Source: Bradyrhizobium paxllaeri (lineage in GTDB: Bacteria > Pseudomonadota > Alphaproteobacteria > Rhizobiales > Xanthobacteraceae). From it: DNA of 64,000 nt. Of this stretch, positions 34,849 through 44,221 are shown piece after piece. The first letter of the stretch is position 1; each line of letters starts with the position of its first letter. The notes below the pieces were generated by a model. It was given only the letters and a program-made list of their open reading frames with translations. It made no database searches and had not been told where the DNA came from. The DNA lies in assembly GCF_001693515.2 (NCBI RefSeq), contig NZ_CP042968.1, positions 8,313,720-8,377,719 on the forward strand, in the 5' to 3' direction. The translations under genes and the position numbers were made by a program.

Positions 34849-35187
34849 ATGAAAATTGTTATGGCGATCATCAAGCCATTCAAGCTCGAAGAAGTCCGCG
34901 ACGCCCTGACCGCCATCGGCGTTCACGGCCTCACGGTGACGGAAGTCAAAGGCTACGGCCGGCAGAAGGGCCACACTGAAATCTATCGCGGCGCCGAATA
35001 TGCCGTGAGCTTCCTGCCCAAGATCAAAATCGAGGTCGCCGTCGCCTCGGACCAGGTCGACAAGACCATCGACGCCATCACGTCAGCCGCCAAAACCGGA
35101 CAGATCGGCGACGGCAAGATCTTCGTCATCAACCTCGACCATGCGGTTCGCATCCGCACCGGCGAGGCGGATGCCGCGGCCCTCTGA
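34849..35187 (+). CDS. glnK2: PII signal protein GlnK2
   Basis: ATG 34849 ([20 protein letters not shown]) gives 112 residues. The T-loop is identical to GlnK1 ([15 protein letters not shown]) with the modifiable Tyr, and [11 protein letters not shown] is conserved. It differs from GlnK1 mainly in the helix after the T-loop (SFLPKIKIEVAVASDQVDK). A 37-bp gap separates it from amtB2. It is preceded by its own sigma-54 promoter, so the second pair can be expressed separately. Confidence 0.97.
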   Translation: MKIVMAIIKPFKLEEVRDALTAIGVHGLTVTEVKGYGRQKGHTEIYRGAEYAVSFLPKIKIEVAVASDQVDKTIDAITSAAKTGQIGDGKIFVINLDHAVRIRTGEADAAAL

Positions 35188-35224
35188 TTTCGCGCTCAAA
35201 CCTTACCATTCAGGAGTAAAATCA

Positions 35225-36667
35225 ATGACGTTTAAACGTCCCTATAGCGCGGGACTGGCGGCCCTCGCAGTCGGCATGTTCGCCACGACCGCGGCCTATG
35301 CCGAACCAACCGTCAACAAGGGCGACAATGCCTGGATGCTGACGTCGACAGTGCTGGTGCTGTTGATGACCATCCCGGGCCTCGCCCTGTTCTATGGTGG
35401 CCTCGTCCGCTCGAAGAACATGCTCTCGGTCCTGATGCAGGTGTTCTATTGCGTCTGTATCGTCGTGATTCTTTATGCGATTTACGGCTACAGCCTCGCA
35501 TTCACCGGCGGCTCCGACTTCATCGGCGGCTTCTCCAAGGCCTTCCTGATGGGCGTGACGACCGATTCGAAAGCGGCGACCTTCAGCGTCGATGCCAACA
35601 TCTCGGAACTCATCTACATCTGCTTCCAGATGACCTTCGCGGCGATCACCCCCGCCCTCATCGTCGGCGCTTTCGCCGAACGCATGAAGTTCGCGGCGGT
35701 CGCCCTGTTCATCCCGCTCTGGGTCACGCTGATCTACCTCCCGATCGCGCATATGGTCTGGTACTGGCCGGGCCCGGACCTGATCACGGATGCCGCCAAG
35801 GCGCTTGCTGCGGCGACGGACGGTGCGGCGAAGACTGCGGCGCAGGCCAAGCTGGATGAAATCAACGCTGACGCCGGCTTCATCTTCAAGAAGGGCGCGC
35901 TCGACTTCGCCGGTGGCACCGTGGTGCACATCAATGCCGGCATCGCCGGTCTGGTCGGTGCGCTGCTGATCGGCAAGCGCGTCGGCTACGGCAAGGAGCT
36001 GATGGCTCCGCACTCGCTGACCATGTCCATGATCGGCGCTTCGCTGCTCTGGGTCGGCTGGTTCGGCTTCAACGCCGGATCGAACCTCGAGGCTTCCGGC
36101 GGCGCTGCGCTCGCCATGACCAACTCCTTCGTTGCAACCGCAGCGGCGGCGATGGCCTGGATGTTCGCGGAATGGATCGTCAAGGGCCACCCCTCGGTGC
36201 TCGGCGCATTGTCGGGCGCGGTGGCCGGTCTCGTGGCGGTCACGCCCGCGGCCGGATTCGCCGGTCCGATGGGGGCGATCGTGCTCGGTCTCGTGGTCGG
36301 CATCGTCTGTCTGTTCTTCTGCACCGTGGTGAAGAACTCGCTCGGCTATGACGACTCGCTCGACGTGTTCGGCGTGCACTGCATCGGCGGCATCGTCGGC
36401 GCGCTCGGCACCGGCATCCTGGTCAATCCCGCCCTCGGCGGCACCGGCGTGATGGACTACGTCGCCGGCAAGGTCGGCGAGTACGACTTCGTCGCCCAGA
36501 TGACCTCGCAGCTCTGGGGCGTCTGCACCACGCTGGTGTGGTCGGGCATCGGTTCGGCGATCATCTACAAGGTGGTCGACGTGATCGTCGGTCTGCGCGT
36601 CAACGTCGAGACCGAGCGTGAAGGCCTCGACGTCACCGAGCACACCGAGCGCGCCTACAACATGTAA
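35225..36667 (+). CDS. amtB2: Ammonium transporter AmtB2
   Basis: ATG 35225 gives 480 residues with a signal-like start (LAALAVGMFATTAAYAE). Conserved transport motifs match AmtB1: TIPGLALFYGGLVRSKNML, DFAGGTVVHINAGIAGLVGA and DDSLDVFGVHCIGGIVGALG. Compared with AmtB1 it carries an Ala/Lys-rich insertion of about 40 residues (PDLITDAAKALAAATDGAAK and on to GFIFKKGALDF) between helix 5 and the pore-His helix, on the periplasmic side. It is followed by two hairpins, the second with a T-run. Confidence 0.96.
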   Translation: MTFKRPYSAGLAALAVGMFATTAAYAEPTVNKGDNAWMLTSTVLVLLMTIPGLALFYGGLVRSKNMLSVLMQVFYCVCIVVILYAIYGYSLAFTGGSDFIGGFSKAFLMGVTTDSKAATFSVDANISELIYICFQMTFAAITPALIVGAFAERMKFAAVALFIPLWVTLIYLPIAHMVWYWPGPDLITDAAKALAAATDGAAKTAAQAKLDEINADAGFIFKKGALDFAGGTVVHINAGIAGLVGALLIGKRVGYGKELMAPHSLTMSMIGASLLWVGWFGFNAGSNLEASGGAALAMTNSFVATAAAAMAWMFAEWIVKGHPSVLGALSGAVAGLVAVTPAAGFAGPMGAIVLGLVVGIVCLFFCTVVKNSLGYDDSLDVFGVHCIGGIVGALGTGILVNPALGGTGVMDYVAGKVGEYDFVAQMTSQLWGVCTTLVWSGIGSAIIYKVVDVIVGLRVNVETEREGLDVTEHTERAYNM

Positions 36668-36679
36668 GTTCTCCCGGGT

Positions 36680-36721
36680 GCGATCCCCCAGGGACAACGT
36701 AGTCGTTGTCCCGAGGATCGC
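36680..36721. repeat. Long hairpin after amtB2
   Basis: GCGATC...GGGACAACG, loop TAGT, CGTTGTCCC...GATCGC: a perfect 9-bp inner stem with an outer 6-bp stem and a small bulge. Confidence 0.6.
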
Positions 36722-36770
36722 ATCCACAACTCCGGTTCGGGCACATACCCGGCAATGCCCTGACCGTTGA

Positions 36771-36806
36771 GGGGCTCCAGCGCAAGCTGGGGCCCCTTTC
36801 TTTTTG
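36771..36806 (+). terminator. Rho-independent terminator of glnK2-amtB2
   Basis: GGGGCTCCAGC, loop GCAA, GCTGGGGCCCC (one G-T pair), then TTTCTTTTTG. It ends the ammonium operon before the next gene. Confidence 0.85.
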
Positions 36807-36882
36807 TTCCCGCCCGAGAAAGCGATTGCCAAATCCGATGCGAGCCGTCGAAAATGGTCGCAACAATTAAAGGGAGCGCGTC

Positions 36883-37287
36883 ATGAAACTCGAGGGCGGA
36901 TGCTATTGCGGCAAGGTGCGTTACCAGGCCGAGGGTGAGCCGATGATGGCGGCGCAGTGCCACTGCCGCGAATGTCAGTACATTTCCGGCGGCGGGCCGA
37001 ACATGTTCGTGGCAATGCCGGTCAACGGCTTCAAATACACCGCAAGCCAGCCCAAGCAGTTCACCCGCAGCGACCTCGAGCGCGCCGTGACGCGCGAATT
37101 CTGCGCCGAATGCGGAACCCATATGGTGACCAAAGTGCCCGGCCTGCCCGCCGTGGTGCTCAAGGTCGGAACCTTCGACGACCCCAAGCTCTTCAATCCG
37201 CAGGTGGCGATCTACACCTGCGACAAGCAGGCCTTCCACCATGTGCCTGACGGCATGCCCGCGTTCGAGAAGCTGCCGGCGCGTTAA
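36883..37287 (+). CDS. GFA (CENP-V/glutathione-dependent formaldehyde-activating type) protein
   Basis: A 134-residue protein. The GFA zinc pattern is visible: GGCYCGKVRY (C7, C9), QCHCRECQ (C26, C28, C31) and FCAECGTHM (two Cys near 76-79). These bind two zinc ions in the family. The family name comes from Gfa, but most members have no proven formaldehyde role. GGGAG precedes the ATG. Length is normal. No functional link to its neighbours is apparent. Confidence 0.9.
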   Translation: MKLEGGCYCGKVRYQAEGEPMMAAQCHCRECQYISGGGPNMFVAMPVNGFKYTASQPKQFTRSDLERAVTREFCAECGTHMVTKVPGLPAVVLKVGTFDDPKLFNPQVAIYTCDKQAFHHVPDGMPAFEKLPAR

Positions 37288-37297
37288 GGCACCCTCG

Positions 37298-37708
37298 CTA
37301 TTGCTCGCGTTCCGGCGAGATCAGTTCGACTGTCGGGAAATAGGTTCGATAGCGCCTAGCGTCGCGCGTCAACAGCGGTAACTGTTCGACAGCGGCGTGG
37401 GCACCAATGAAGAAATCCGCCAGGACACCGGAGCGAAGGCCGCCGGCGCCGCGGTACCTCAGGTAAGCCTTGCCCGCGAGAAAGACCGCGCTGCGCGGGA
37501 TCGTGGCCAGGTCGATGGCCAAATCGCGGAGCATCGCGTCCACGCCCTCGACCGTGGCGTAGCGTGTCGATATCTCGGCATAGATGACGTCGTTGATAAT
37601 AAGCGGCCCGGACGAAGCGGCCTGTTCGAGCTGTGCTTGCGACCAGTCCGCCCATACCTCGCCGTCGGTGACAATATCCAGAAGGACGTTCGAATCGACC
37701 AGTGTCAT
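37298..37708 (-). CDS. vapC: PIN-domain toxin (VapC-like)
   Basis: A 136-residue PIN protein. The acidic metal-binding residues are in place: D5 (LVDSNVLL), E45 (IYAEIS), D98 (GVLADFFIGAHA) and D116 (LLTRDARRY). VapC toxins are endoribonucleases acting on tRNA or rRNA; the target of this one is unknown. Its start overlaps the antitoxin stop by 4 bases, the normal coupling. Confidence 0.92.
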   Translation of the reverse strand: MTLVDSNVLLDIVTDGEVWADWSQAQLEQAASSGPLIINDVIYAEISTRYATVEGVDAMLRDLAIDLATIPRSAVFLAGKAYLRYRGAGGLRSGVLADFFIGAHAAVEQLPLLTRDARRYRTYFPTVELISPEREQ

Positions 37709-37941
37709 TCCGGTTCGCCGCGCAGGAGGGCCATCAGTTCATCCGTCGTCATGCCCGGCCCAGCCGACCCTCGCGCTTTGGCAAACCTGCTCGGCGGCCG
37801 AGGCCCATCGGCTTTCTCGATCACCACGCCGCCGTCGGCGCTACGGCGGAAATCCACCTGGCTGCCGGGCTGGATCCCCAAATAGTCGCGGACGCGCTTT
37901 GGTATTGTTACCTGGCCCTTGCTCGTAACTGTCGTCGCCAT
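37705..37941 (-). CDS. vapB: AbrB/MazE-type antitoxin (VapB-like)
   Basis: A 78-residue protein. The N-terminal 45 residues are a swapped-hairpin AbrB DNA-binding domain (TTVTSKGQVTIPKRVRDYLG). The C-terminal part (GMTTDELMALLRGEPE) is the usual toxin-binding tail. It would neutralise the PIN toxin and repress the operon. Two GTAATACC direct repeats lie 18 bases upstream of the ATG across the promoter. Confidence 0.92.
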   Translation of the reverse strand: MATTVTSKGQVTIPKRVRDYLGIQPGSQVDFRRSADGGVVIEKADGPRPPSRFAKARGSAGPGMTTDELMALLRGEPE

Positions 37942-37958
37942 CGCGGATGCTCCAACAA

Positions 37959-37987
37959 GTAATACCAGTATAAAATATGGTAATACC
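37959..37987 (-). promoter_or_regulatory. vapBC operator: GTAATACC direct repeats over a promoter
   Basis: GTAATACC at 37959-37966 and 37980-37987 are 21 bp apart (two helical turns). Between them, on the minus strand, lies a TATACT -10-like sequence. Spacing suits two antitoxin dimers on one DNA face. Confidence 0.65.
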
Positions 37988-38114
37988 GCGCAAATTGTCC
38001 AGTACGACCGATGGTTAATCGCGTCTTAACCTCGCCGTATCTATGGTGGTTTGATGGGTTTCCGGGGCTCGCTTCAGCCCTTTGACCGCTTTTGAGAGTA
38101 CTGGCGTTTCAGAC

Positions 38115-39341
38115 ATGGCAATGACCGCCTCTTCCGGCGTGGCGCAGGGCGCCGGCAGTGCAACCCCTGCCGGTCAGGCCGAGCGCTCACCGTTCTTGCG
38201 CACGACCGAGCTGCTGGCGCCCTATCAGCCGGCCAAGCCATTGATCACGCTGTCCTTAGGCGAGCCGCAGCACCCGGTGCCCGATTTCGTCGGGCCGGTG
38301 CTGGCCAAACACATCGCCGAATTCGGCCGCTATCCGCTTGCCAAGGGCATCGAGCCGTTCCGGCACGCCGCCGCCAACTGGCTTTCGACCCGGTTCCAGC
38401 TCCCCCGCCCGATCGATCCCGAGAGCGAAATCCTGGTGCTGAGCGGCAGCCGCGAGGGGCTGTTCTTCGCAGCCATCACCGCCGCCCGCTATGTCGGCCC
38501 GCGCAAGGGCAGGCCGGCGATCCTGATGCCCAACCCGTTTTATCCGGCCTATGGCGCGGGTGCCCGCGCTGCCGGTTGCGAACTGATCTACCTGCCGACC
38601 ACGCTCGCCAACGGCTTTTTGCCGGATCTCGATTCGCTCGATGACGCGACGCTGGCCCGGACCGTTGCGATGTTCATCGCCTCGCCCGCCAATCCGCAAG
38701 GCGCGGTCGCCTCGCGCAACTACTTCACGCGGCTGAAAAACCTCGCCGACCGATACGGCTTCATGATCCTGAGCGACGAGTGCTATTCGGAAATCTACAC
38801 CAGGCAGGCGCCGGGCAGCGCGCTGGAATGCGCCGGGCCCGATTTCACCAACGTCGTTGCGTTCCAGTCGCTGTCGAAACGCTCGAACCTGCCGGGCATG
38901 CGCGTCGGCTTTGCCGCCGGCGACCGGAAATTTCTTGCGGCCTTTCACGAATTGCGCAATGTCGCCGCCCCCCAGGTACCGGTGCCGCTGCAGCACGTCG
39001 CAGTCGCCGCCTATAGCGATGAAACCCATGTCGAAGAGAACCGCAGGCTCTACCGCATCAAGTTCGATCTCGCCGACCAGATTCTCGGCAGCCGCTACGG
39101 CTATGCGCGGCCCGCCGGCGGCTTTTGCGTCTGGCTCGACGTCTCCGATCGCGGCGGCGATGAGGCGACGGCGGTGAAGCTTTACCGAGATGCAGGGGTT
39201 CGCGTGATACCCGGAAGTTATCTGTCGCGGCTGCAAAACGACGGCTTCAATCCCGGCGCGGGCTACATCCGCCTCGCACTGGTCTCCGATAGTGAATCAA
39301 CCGCCGAGGCACTGCACCGGCTGGTCGAAATTCTGGATTAA
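38115..39341 (+). CDS. PLP aminotransferase, DapC-like
   Basis: ATG 38115 is chosen (408 residues); an ATG at 38121 and a TTG at 38082 are alternatives, and no strong ribosome site decides. Fold-type I aminotransferase motifs: LSLGEPQHPVPDF, ILVLSGSREGLFFAA, MFIASPANPQGAV, ILSDECYSEIY (PLP Asp) and FQSLSKRSNLPGMRVGF with the Schiff-base Lys. The SREGLF and SKRSN motifs are those of succinyl-diaminopimelate aminotransferases in lysine and peptidoglycan synthesis. The substrate is inferred. ftsK starts 12 bp downstream. Confidence 0.88.
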   Translation: MAMTASSGVAQGAGSATPAGQAERSPFLRTTELLAPYQPAKPLITLSLGEPQHPVPDFVGPVLAKHIAEFGRYPLAKGIEPFRHAAANWLSTRFQLPRPIDPESEILVLSGSREGLFFAAITAARYVGPRKGRPAILMPNPFYPAYGAGARAAGCELIYLPTTLANGFLPDLDSLDDATLARTVAMFIASPANPQGAVASRNYFTRLKNLADRYGFMILSDECYSEIYTRQAPGSALECAGPDFTNVVAFQSLSKRSNLPGMRVGFAAGDRKFLAAFHELRNVAAPQVPVPLQHVAVAAYSDETHVEENRRLYRIKFDLADQILGSRYGYARPAGGFCVWLDVSDRGGDEATAVKLYRDAGVRVIPGSYLSRLQNDGFNPGAGYIRLALVSDSESTAEALHRLVEILD

Positions 39342-39353
39342 TCGCAGGGCCCC

Positions 39354-41801
39354 ATGAGCATGCCAGCGATCGAACGTGTTATTCCCCTGGTCGGCCATCT
39401 GCCGGTCTCGATCCGCGAGGCGCTGGCGCGGCGCCTGCGCGAGCTCGCAGGCCTGTGCCTGATCGCGCTGTCCGGCGTCGCCGCGGCCGCGTTGATGACG
39501 TGGTCGGTGCAGGACCCGAGCCTGAGCCACGCGACGTCGCGCCCGATCCGCAATGTCCTCGGCTATCCCGGCGCGATCGGCGCCGATCTCCTGATGCAGA
39601 TTCTCGGTCTCGGCGCGATCATGCTGATTCTCACGGTCGCGGTTTGGGGTTGGCGCATGCTGACCCATCGCACCTTCGACCGCGAAGCGCTGCGACTTGG
39701 GTGCTGGATCCTCTGCACGGTGATCGCGGCCGGCTTTGCAAGCTGCTGGCCGCACGGCGGAGGCTGGGCGCTGCCGACCGGTCTTGGCGGCGTCGTCGGC
39801 GACGCGCTGGTGCGCGCGCCCGCGGTGGTATTCGGTCCGGTCGGCTTCACCTATCGTCTCGTGCTCGGCATCATCCTGTTTGCGGCGATGTGCACAGCCT
39901 TTCTGTTTGCCAGCGGCTGGGGCTCGCGACCGCGCGATGAAGAGCTGACGCCGATCGAGGACGATGACACCCCCTTCGAGGAAGAAGGGGATCGCAGTTC
40001 GGTCTCGCTCGGATGGGTGTATCATGCGCTGATGAGCCTGAAGGCTCGGCTCGGTTGGCTGATGAGCGCGGCCTACCGATCACTGGTGTCGAGTTCGCCG
40101 CCGCCTCGCAGGGCCTCGTTCGAACGTCAGGAACCAAGCCTCAGCGGCCGCGCCGCGCCGACACTTGCCCCGCGGGAAGAGGAATTCGACGACGAGGAAG
40201 AAGAGGAAGACGACGAGGAGGAGGAAGAAGCTCCCGCCGCCCGTGCCCCGCGCAAGAAACCCGCGCCGCGTGCCTCGGCGCGCAAATCCGACAAGTTCGA
40301 ACTGCCATCGGTCTCGATGCTGACGGCGCCCAAGGCGTCGGACCGGCAACCGCTCAGCAAGGCCGAGCTGGAAGCCAATTCGCGCGCGCTGGAAGGCGTG
40401 CTCGGCGATTTCGGCGTTCGCGGCGAAATCGTCAAGGCCAACCCCGGCCCGGTCGTGACGCTCTACGAACTCGAACCGGCGCCCGGCATCAAGTCCTCGC
40501 GCGTCATCGGCCTCGCCGACGATATCGCCCGCTCGATGAGCGCGCTCTCGGCCCGCGTCGCCGTGGTCGCCGGCCGCAACGCCATCGGCATCGAACTGCC
40601 GAACGTGCATCGCGAAAAGGTCTATCTTCGCGAATTGCTGACCACGAAGGACGAGTCGCACGCAAAACTTCCGCTCTGCCTTGGCAAGAACATCGGCGGC
40701 GAATCCATCATCATCGATCTCGCGCGCACGCCGCATATGCTGATCGCCGGTACCACCGGCTCCGGCAAATCGGTCGCCATCAACACCATGATCCTCAGCC
40801 TGGTCTACCGCCTGCGGCCGGATCAGTGCCGCCTGATCATGGTCGATCCCAAGATGCTCGAACTCTCGGTCTATGACGGCATCCCGCATCTGCTGACGCC
40901 GGTCGTGACCGATCCGAAGAAGGCCGTGGTCGCGCTGAAATGGGCCGTGCGCGAGATGGAAGAGCGCTACAAGAAAATGGCCAAGCTCGGTGTGCGCAAC
41001 ATCGACGGTTACAACCAGCGCCTCGTCGAAGCCAAGGGCAAGGGTGAGGAGCTGACGCGCACGGTGCATACCGGCTTCGACAAGGAAACCGGCAAGGCGA
41101 TCTACGAGGAAGAAAAGCTCGAGCTCGAGCCGCTGCCCTATATCGTCATCATCGTCGACGAAATGGCCGACCTGATGATGGTGGCCGGCAAGGACATCGA
41201 AGGCGCGGTGCAGCGCCTGGCGCAGATGGCGCGCGCCGCGGGTCTCCACGTCATCCTCGCCACGCAGCGTCCGTCGGTCGACGTCATCACCGGCACCATC
41301 AAGGCGAATTTCCCGACCCGCATCGCCTTCCAGGTCACTTCGAAGATCGACAGCCGCACCATTCTCGGCGAGATGGGCGCCGAGCAACTGCTCGGCCAGG
41401 GCGACATGCTCTATATGGCTGGCGGCGGCCGCATCAGCCGTGTGCACGGTCCCTTTGCCTCCGACGAGGAGGTCGAGAAGGTCGTGCGTCACCTGAAGAC
41501 GCAAGGCGCGCCGGAATATCTCGAAGCGGTCACCGCAGAAGAACCGACCGAGGAAGACGGCGCGGTGTTCGATTCCACCGGCATGGGCGCCGATGGCGGC
41601 GGCGACCTGTTCGCGCAGGCGGTTGCGATCGTCAAGCGCGACCGCAAGGCCTCCACTTCCTACATTCAACGCCGGCTGCAAATCGGCTACAACCGGGCCG
41701 CCTCGCTGATGGAACGAATGGAACAGGAAGGCATCGTCGGACAGGCGAATCACGCCGGCAAACGCGAAATTCTGGTCGAGGAGGAAGAGGGCGGATTCTA
41801 A
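39354..41801 (+). CDS. ftsK: DNA translocase FtsK
   Basis: An 815-residue protein. Residues 1-190 contain about four membrane helices. A 100-residue linker includes a run of Glu/Asp (about 278-297). The RecA-like motor carries Walker [18 protein letters not shown] near 466 and Walker [18 protein letters not shown] near 600. The last 70 residues are the winged-helix gamma domain ([20 protein letters not shown]) that reads KOPS. It pumps the chromosome terminus through the septum and activates XerCD. The linker is much shorter than in E. coli, as usual for alphaproteobacteria. Confidence 0.97.
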   Translation: MSMPAIERVIPLVGHLPVSIREALARRLRELAGLCLIALSGVAAAALMTWSVQDPSLSHATSRPIRNVLGYPGAIGADLLMQILGLGAIMLILTVAVWGWRMLTHRTFDREALRLGCWILCTVIAAGFASCWPHGGGWALPTGLGGVVGDALVRAPAVVFGPVGFTYRLVLGIILFAAMCTAFLFASGWGSRPRDEELTPIEDDDTPFEEEGDRSSVSLGWVYHALMSLKARLGWLMSAAYRSLVSSSPPPRRASFERQEPSLSGRAAPTLAPREEEFDDEEEEEDDEEEEEAPAARAPRKKPAPRASARKSDKFELPSVSMLTAPKASDRQPLSKAELEANSRALEGVLGDFGVRGEIVKANPGPVVTLYELEPAPGIKSSRVIGLADDIARSMSALSARVAVVAGRNAIGIELPNVHREKVYLRELLTTKDESHAKLPLCLGKNIGGESIIIDLARTPHMLIAGTTGSGKSVAINTMILSLVYRLRPDQCRLIMVDPKMLELSVYDGIPHLLTPVVTDPKKAVVALKWAVREMEERYKKMAKLGVRNIDGYNQRLVEAKGKGEELTRTVHTGFDKETGKAIYEEEKLELEPLPYIVIIVDEMADLMMVAGKDIEGAVQRLAQMARAAGLHVILATQRPSVDVITGTIKANFPTRIAFQVTSKIDSRTILGEMGAEQLLGQGDMLYMAGGGRISRVHGPFASDEEVEKVVRHLKTQGAPEYLEAVTAEEPTEEDGAVFDSTGMGADGGGDLFAQAVAIVKRDRKASTSYIQRRLQIGYNRAASLMERMEQEGIVGQANHAGKREILVEEEEGGF

Positions 41802-41926
41802 AAAATCGGCGCGGAACGGGGCTTCGGCGCGACGATTTTCACAGAAAAACGATATCTCCTTTGGTCGAAAGCACGATAAACTGGCCCCCAGCGGGACGCC
41901 TCGTCGAATAGAGATCCGAATACCTG

Positions 41927-42736
41927 ATGACAGAACAATCCACCCATCGCGGACTGCGCTCCGGACTGGCCCTCTTGATCGCCACTTCCATCGCCGGCTT
42001 CGCGACGCCGGCGCTCTCGCAGAATGTGCCGGTTCCGAAGCCCGCGCCCAAGGCCCGCGACGGCAGCGTGCAGATGAGCGCGCAGGATAGGGTTCCGATG
42101 ACCACCGGTGCCACCCAGCAGGCGCCGCCGAACCCGGTGATTCCGAACCCGAACCGCAATGTCCCGGCCAATGTGTTCGCCACCTTCGATGCCAACCAGA
42201 AGGCGCAGGCTGCCCGGGTGAGTTCCTATCTGTCCTCGCTGCAAACGCTGGTCGGAAATTTCGTCCAGGTCGGGCCCGATGGCAGCAAGACCAAGGGCGA
42301 TTTCTACATTCAGAAGCCGGGCAAGGTGCGCTTCGAATATGACGACCCGAGCCCGATCGCGATCGTCGCCGACGGCTCGTCGCTGGCGGTGCGTGACCGC
42401 AAGCTCGCGACCCAGGACATCTATCCGCTGTCGCAAACGCCGCTGCGTTTCCTGCTGTCTGATAGGATCGACCTGTTGAAGGACACCAATGTCGTCAGCG
42501 TCACGGCTGATGACGTCTTCATCAGCGTCACCATCGAGGAGAAGCAGGCCCTGATCGGTACCAGCCGGCTGATGCTGATGGTCGGCACCAAGGACGGCCA
42601 GCTCAAGCAATGGACGGTGACCGACCCGCAGGGTTATGACACCACCGTTGCGGTCTACAATCTCGACTCGTCCAAGAAGGTCGATCCTGGCCTGTTCAAG
42701 ATCGACTTCACCAATTACATCACACCGGCGAACTGA
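41927..42736 (+). CDS. lolA: Outer-membrane lipoprotein carrier LolA-like protein
   Basis: A 269-residue protein. The signal peptide SGLALLIATSIAGFATPALS is followed by a Pro-rich linker. The mature LolA fold starts near residue 95: YLSSLQTLVGNFVQVGPDG, GDFYIQKPGKVRFEYDDPSP, LAVRDRKLATQDIYPLSQTP. LolA ferries lipoproteins across the periplasm; alphaproteobacterial forms often have this long N-terminal linker. It is placed after ftsK, as in many relatives. Confidence 0.9.
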   Translation: MTEQSTHRGLRSGLALLIATSIAGFATPALSQNVPVPKPAPKARDGSVQMSAQDRVPMTTGATQQAPPNPVIPNPNRNVPANVFATFDANQKAQAARVSSYLSSLQTLVGNFVQVGPDGSKTKGDFYIQKPGKVRFEYDDPSPIAIVADGSSLAVRDRKLATQDIYPLSQTPLRFLLSDRIDLLKDTNVVSVTADDVFISVTIEEKQALIGTSRLMLMVGTKDGQLKQWTVTDPQGYDTTVAVYNLDSSKKVDPGLFKIDFTNYITPAN

Positions 42737-42759
42737 GCGGCGCGCTTTCTATTCTTCTT

Positions 42760-42842
42760 GTAGGGTGGGCAAAGCGCAGCGTGCCCACCATTCTCACCGA
42801 GAATAGGATGATGGTGGGCACGCTTCGCTTTGCCCACCCTAC
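42760..42842. repeat. REP-like inverted repeat, family B copy 1
   Basis: GTAGGGTGGGCAAAGCG at the left end is inverted at the right end, with inner GTGCCCACCAT/ATGGTGGGCAC. A second copy is at 48155-48247. Confidence 0.8.
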
Positions 42843-42908
42843 GAAACTGCATTCTTTCTGTGGAGAGCAGGAAACCCGCGCCGGGAACCGTGGTAATACA
42901 CGGCCCTC

Positions 42909-43724
42909 ATGCGTTTCTCCCTGACAACGTGGAATATCAATTCGGTGCGCCTGCGCATCGACATCGTCGCCAAATTCCTCAAGACGGCGCGGCCGGACGT
43001 GCTGTGCCTGCAGGAGACCAAGTGCATCGACGATGCGTTTCCGCTGAAGCGATTCAAGCGTCTCGGCTATGAGCACGTCGCACTGAACGGGCAGAAGGGC
43101 TACCACGGCGTCGCCATCGTCTCGAAACTGCCGTTCGATGCCACCGACATCAGGACCTTCTGCGACAAGATCGATTCACGTCACATTTCGGTATCGTTCG
43201 GCGAGAAGGCGCAGCTTGCAAAGCCGGTGGTACTGCACAATTTCTATGTCCCGGCCGGCGGCGATATTCCCGATCCCGCGCTCAATCCGAAGTTCGATCA
43301 CAAGCTGAAATTTCTCGACGAGATGAAGGCGTGCGAGCCGCTGCATCCGCGCGGCGACGACCGGCATATCCTGGTCGGCGACCTCAACGTGGCGCCGCAT
43401 GAAAACGACGTGTGGTCGCACAAGCAGCTTCTGAAGGTGGTCTCGCACACGCCGATCGAGTGCGAGAAGCTGCTGGCGGCGCAGACCCATGGCGAATGGT
43501 TCGACGTCGCGCGCGAGCGGATCCCGCTATCGGAAAAGGTCTATACGTGGTGGAGCTACCGCGCCGCCGACTGGACGGTCGGCGATCGCGGCCGTCGGCT
43601 CGACCACATCTGGGTCTCGCGTGCGCTGAAAGACGGTGTCAGCGATTTCAAGATCACCCGCGACGCCCGCGGCTGGGAGCGCCCGTCCGACCACGTTCCG
43701 GTAACGGTGACGCTGGAGGTGTAG
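42909..43724 (+). CDS. xthA: Exodeoxyribonuclease III
   Basis: A 271-residue enzyme of the AP-endonuclease/exonuclease III fold. Catalytic motifs: TTWNINSVRLR, VLCLQETKCID (metal Glu), LHNFYVPAGGD, VGDLNVAPHENDVW (Asp/Asn), RRLDHIWVS and the C-terminal SDHVPVTV (His). It repairs abasic sites and 3' blocks. Start, length and all motifs are standard. Confidence 0.96.
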   Translation: MRFSLTTWNINSVRLRIDIVAKFLKTARPDVLCLQETKCIDDAFPLKRFKRLGYEHVALNGQKGYHGVAIVSKLPFDATDIRTFCDKIDSRHISVSFGEKAQLAKPVVLHNFYVPAGGDIPDPALNPKFDHKLKFLDEMKACEPLHPRGDDRHILVGDLNVAPHENDVWSHKQLLKVVSHTPIECEKLLAAQTHGEWFDVARERIPLSEKVYTWWSYRAADWTVGDRGRRLDHIWVSRALKDGVSDFKITRDARGWERPSDHVPVTVTLEV

Positions 43725-43727
43725 CAA

Positions 43728-44168
43728 TCAAATACTCAGCTTGGCGCCGGCCATCAAAATATCGCTGGCGAGCTGGCTGGTGCGGGTGGCGAGTTCGTCG
43801 CGCAGGCGGCGCGCGGCGGCAGGGTCACTTTCGAGCACGCGCTGAAACAGGCTGCGCGCCACGCGGATGACCGAGGAATGATCGAGCGCGACCGCGCTCG
43901 ACGGCCGCTTCATCGCGACGATCAGCGCCAGTTCGCCGATCAGCGAGCCGGGTCCTGCTACGACTTCAGCGCCGCCATCCTCGACGCGGAACGAACCGCG
44001 CTGAACGATATAGCCGGCATCCGCATCGTCGCCGGCGTTGAACAGATAATCGCCGGGCGAGAAATCGCGCTGCTCCGAGCCGATCGCCAGCATGCGCAGC
44101 GCCGCTGTCCCCAACAGGCGCAATGTCGGGACCCGCTCGAGCAGGACTACATCATCTTCGATCGACAT
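43728..44168 (-). CDS. Stand-alone cyclic-nucleotide-binding domain protein
   Basis: A 146-residue protein that is just a CRP-type effector domain: LFNAGDDADAGYIVQRGSF, then GPGSLIGELALIVAMKRPSS (phosphate-binding cassette with GELAL and R), and a C-helix (ARRLRDELATRTSQLASDIL). No DNA-binding HTH follows. It may bind cAMP or be a structural sensor; the partner is unknown. It converges with xthA (3 bp between stops) and lies 53 bp from the response-regulator gene on the same strand. Confidence 0.85.
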   Translation of the reverse strand: MSIEDDVVLLERVPTLRLLGTAALRMLAIGSEQRDFSPGDYLFNAGDDADAGYIVQRGSFRVEDGGAEVVAGPGSLIGELALIVAMKRPSSAVALDHSSVIRVARSLFQRVLESDPAAARRLRDELATRTSQLASDILMAGAKLSI

Positions 44169-44221
44169 GGACCGGTGACCGGGATCCGCGGAAAATTACG
44201 TATCGTGGCGGCCAAATCGTA

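Noticed and set aside
35222..36832. 536-codon minus-strand frame opposite amtB2
   Set aside because: His/Arg/Asp-rich antisense shadow of a certain gene.
40080..41753. 557-codon minus-strand frame opposite ftsK
   Set aside because: Antisense shadow; the plus-strand protein has every FtsK motif.
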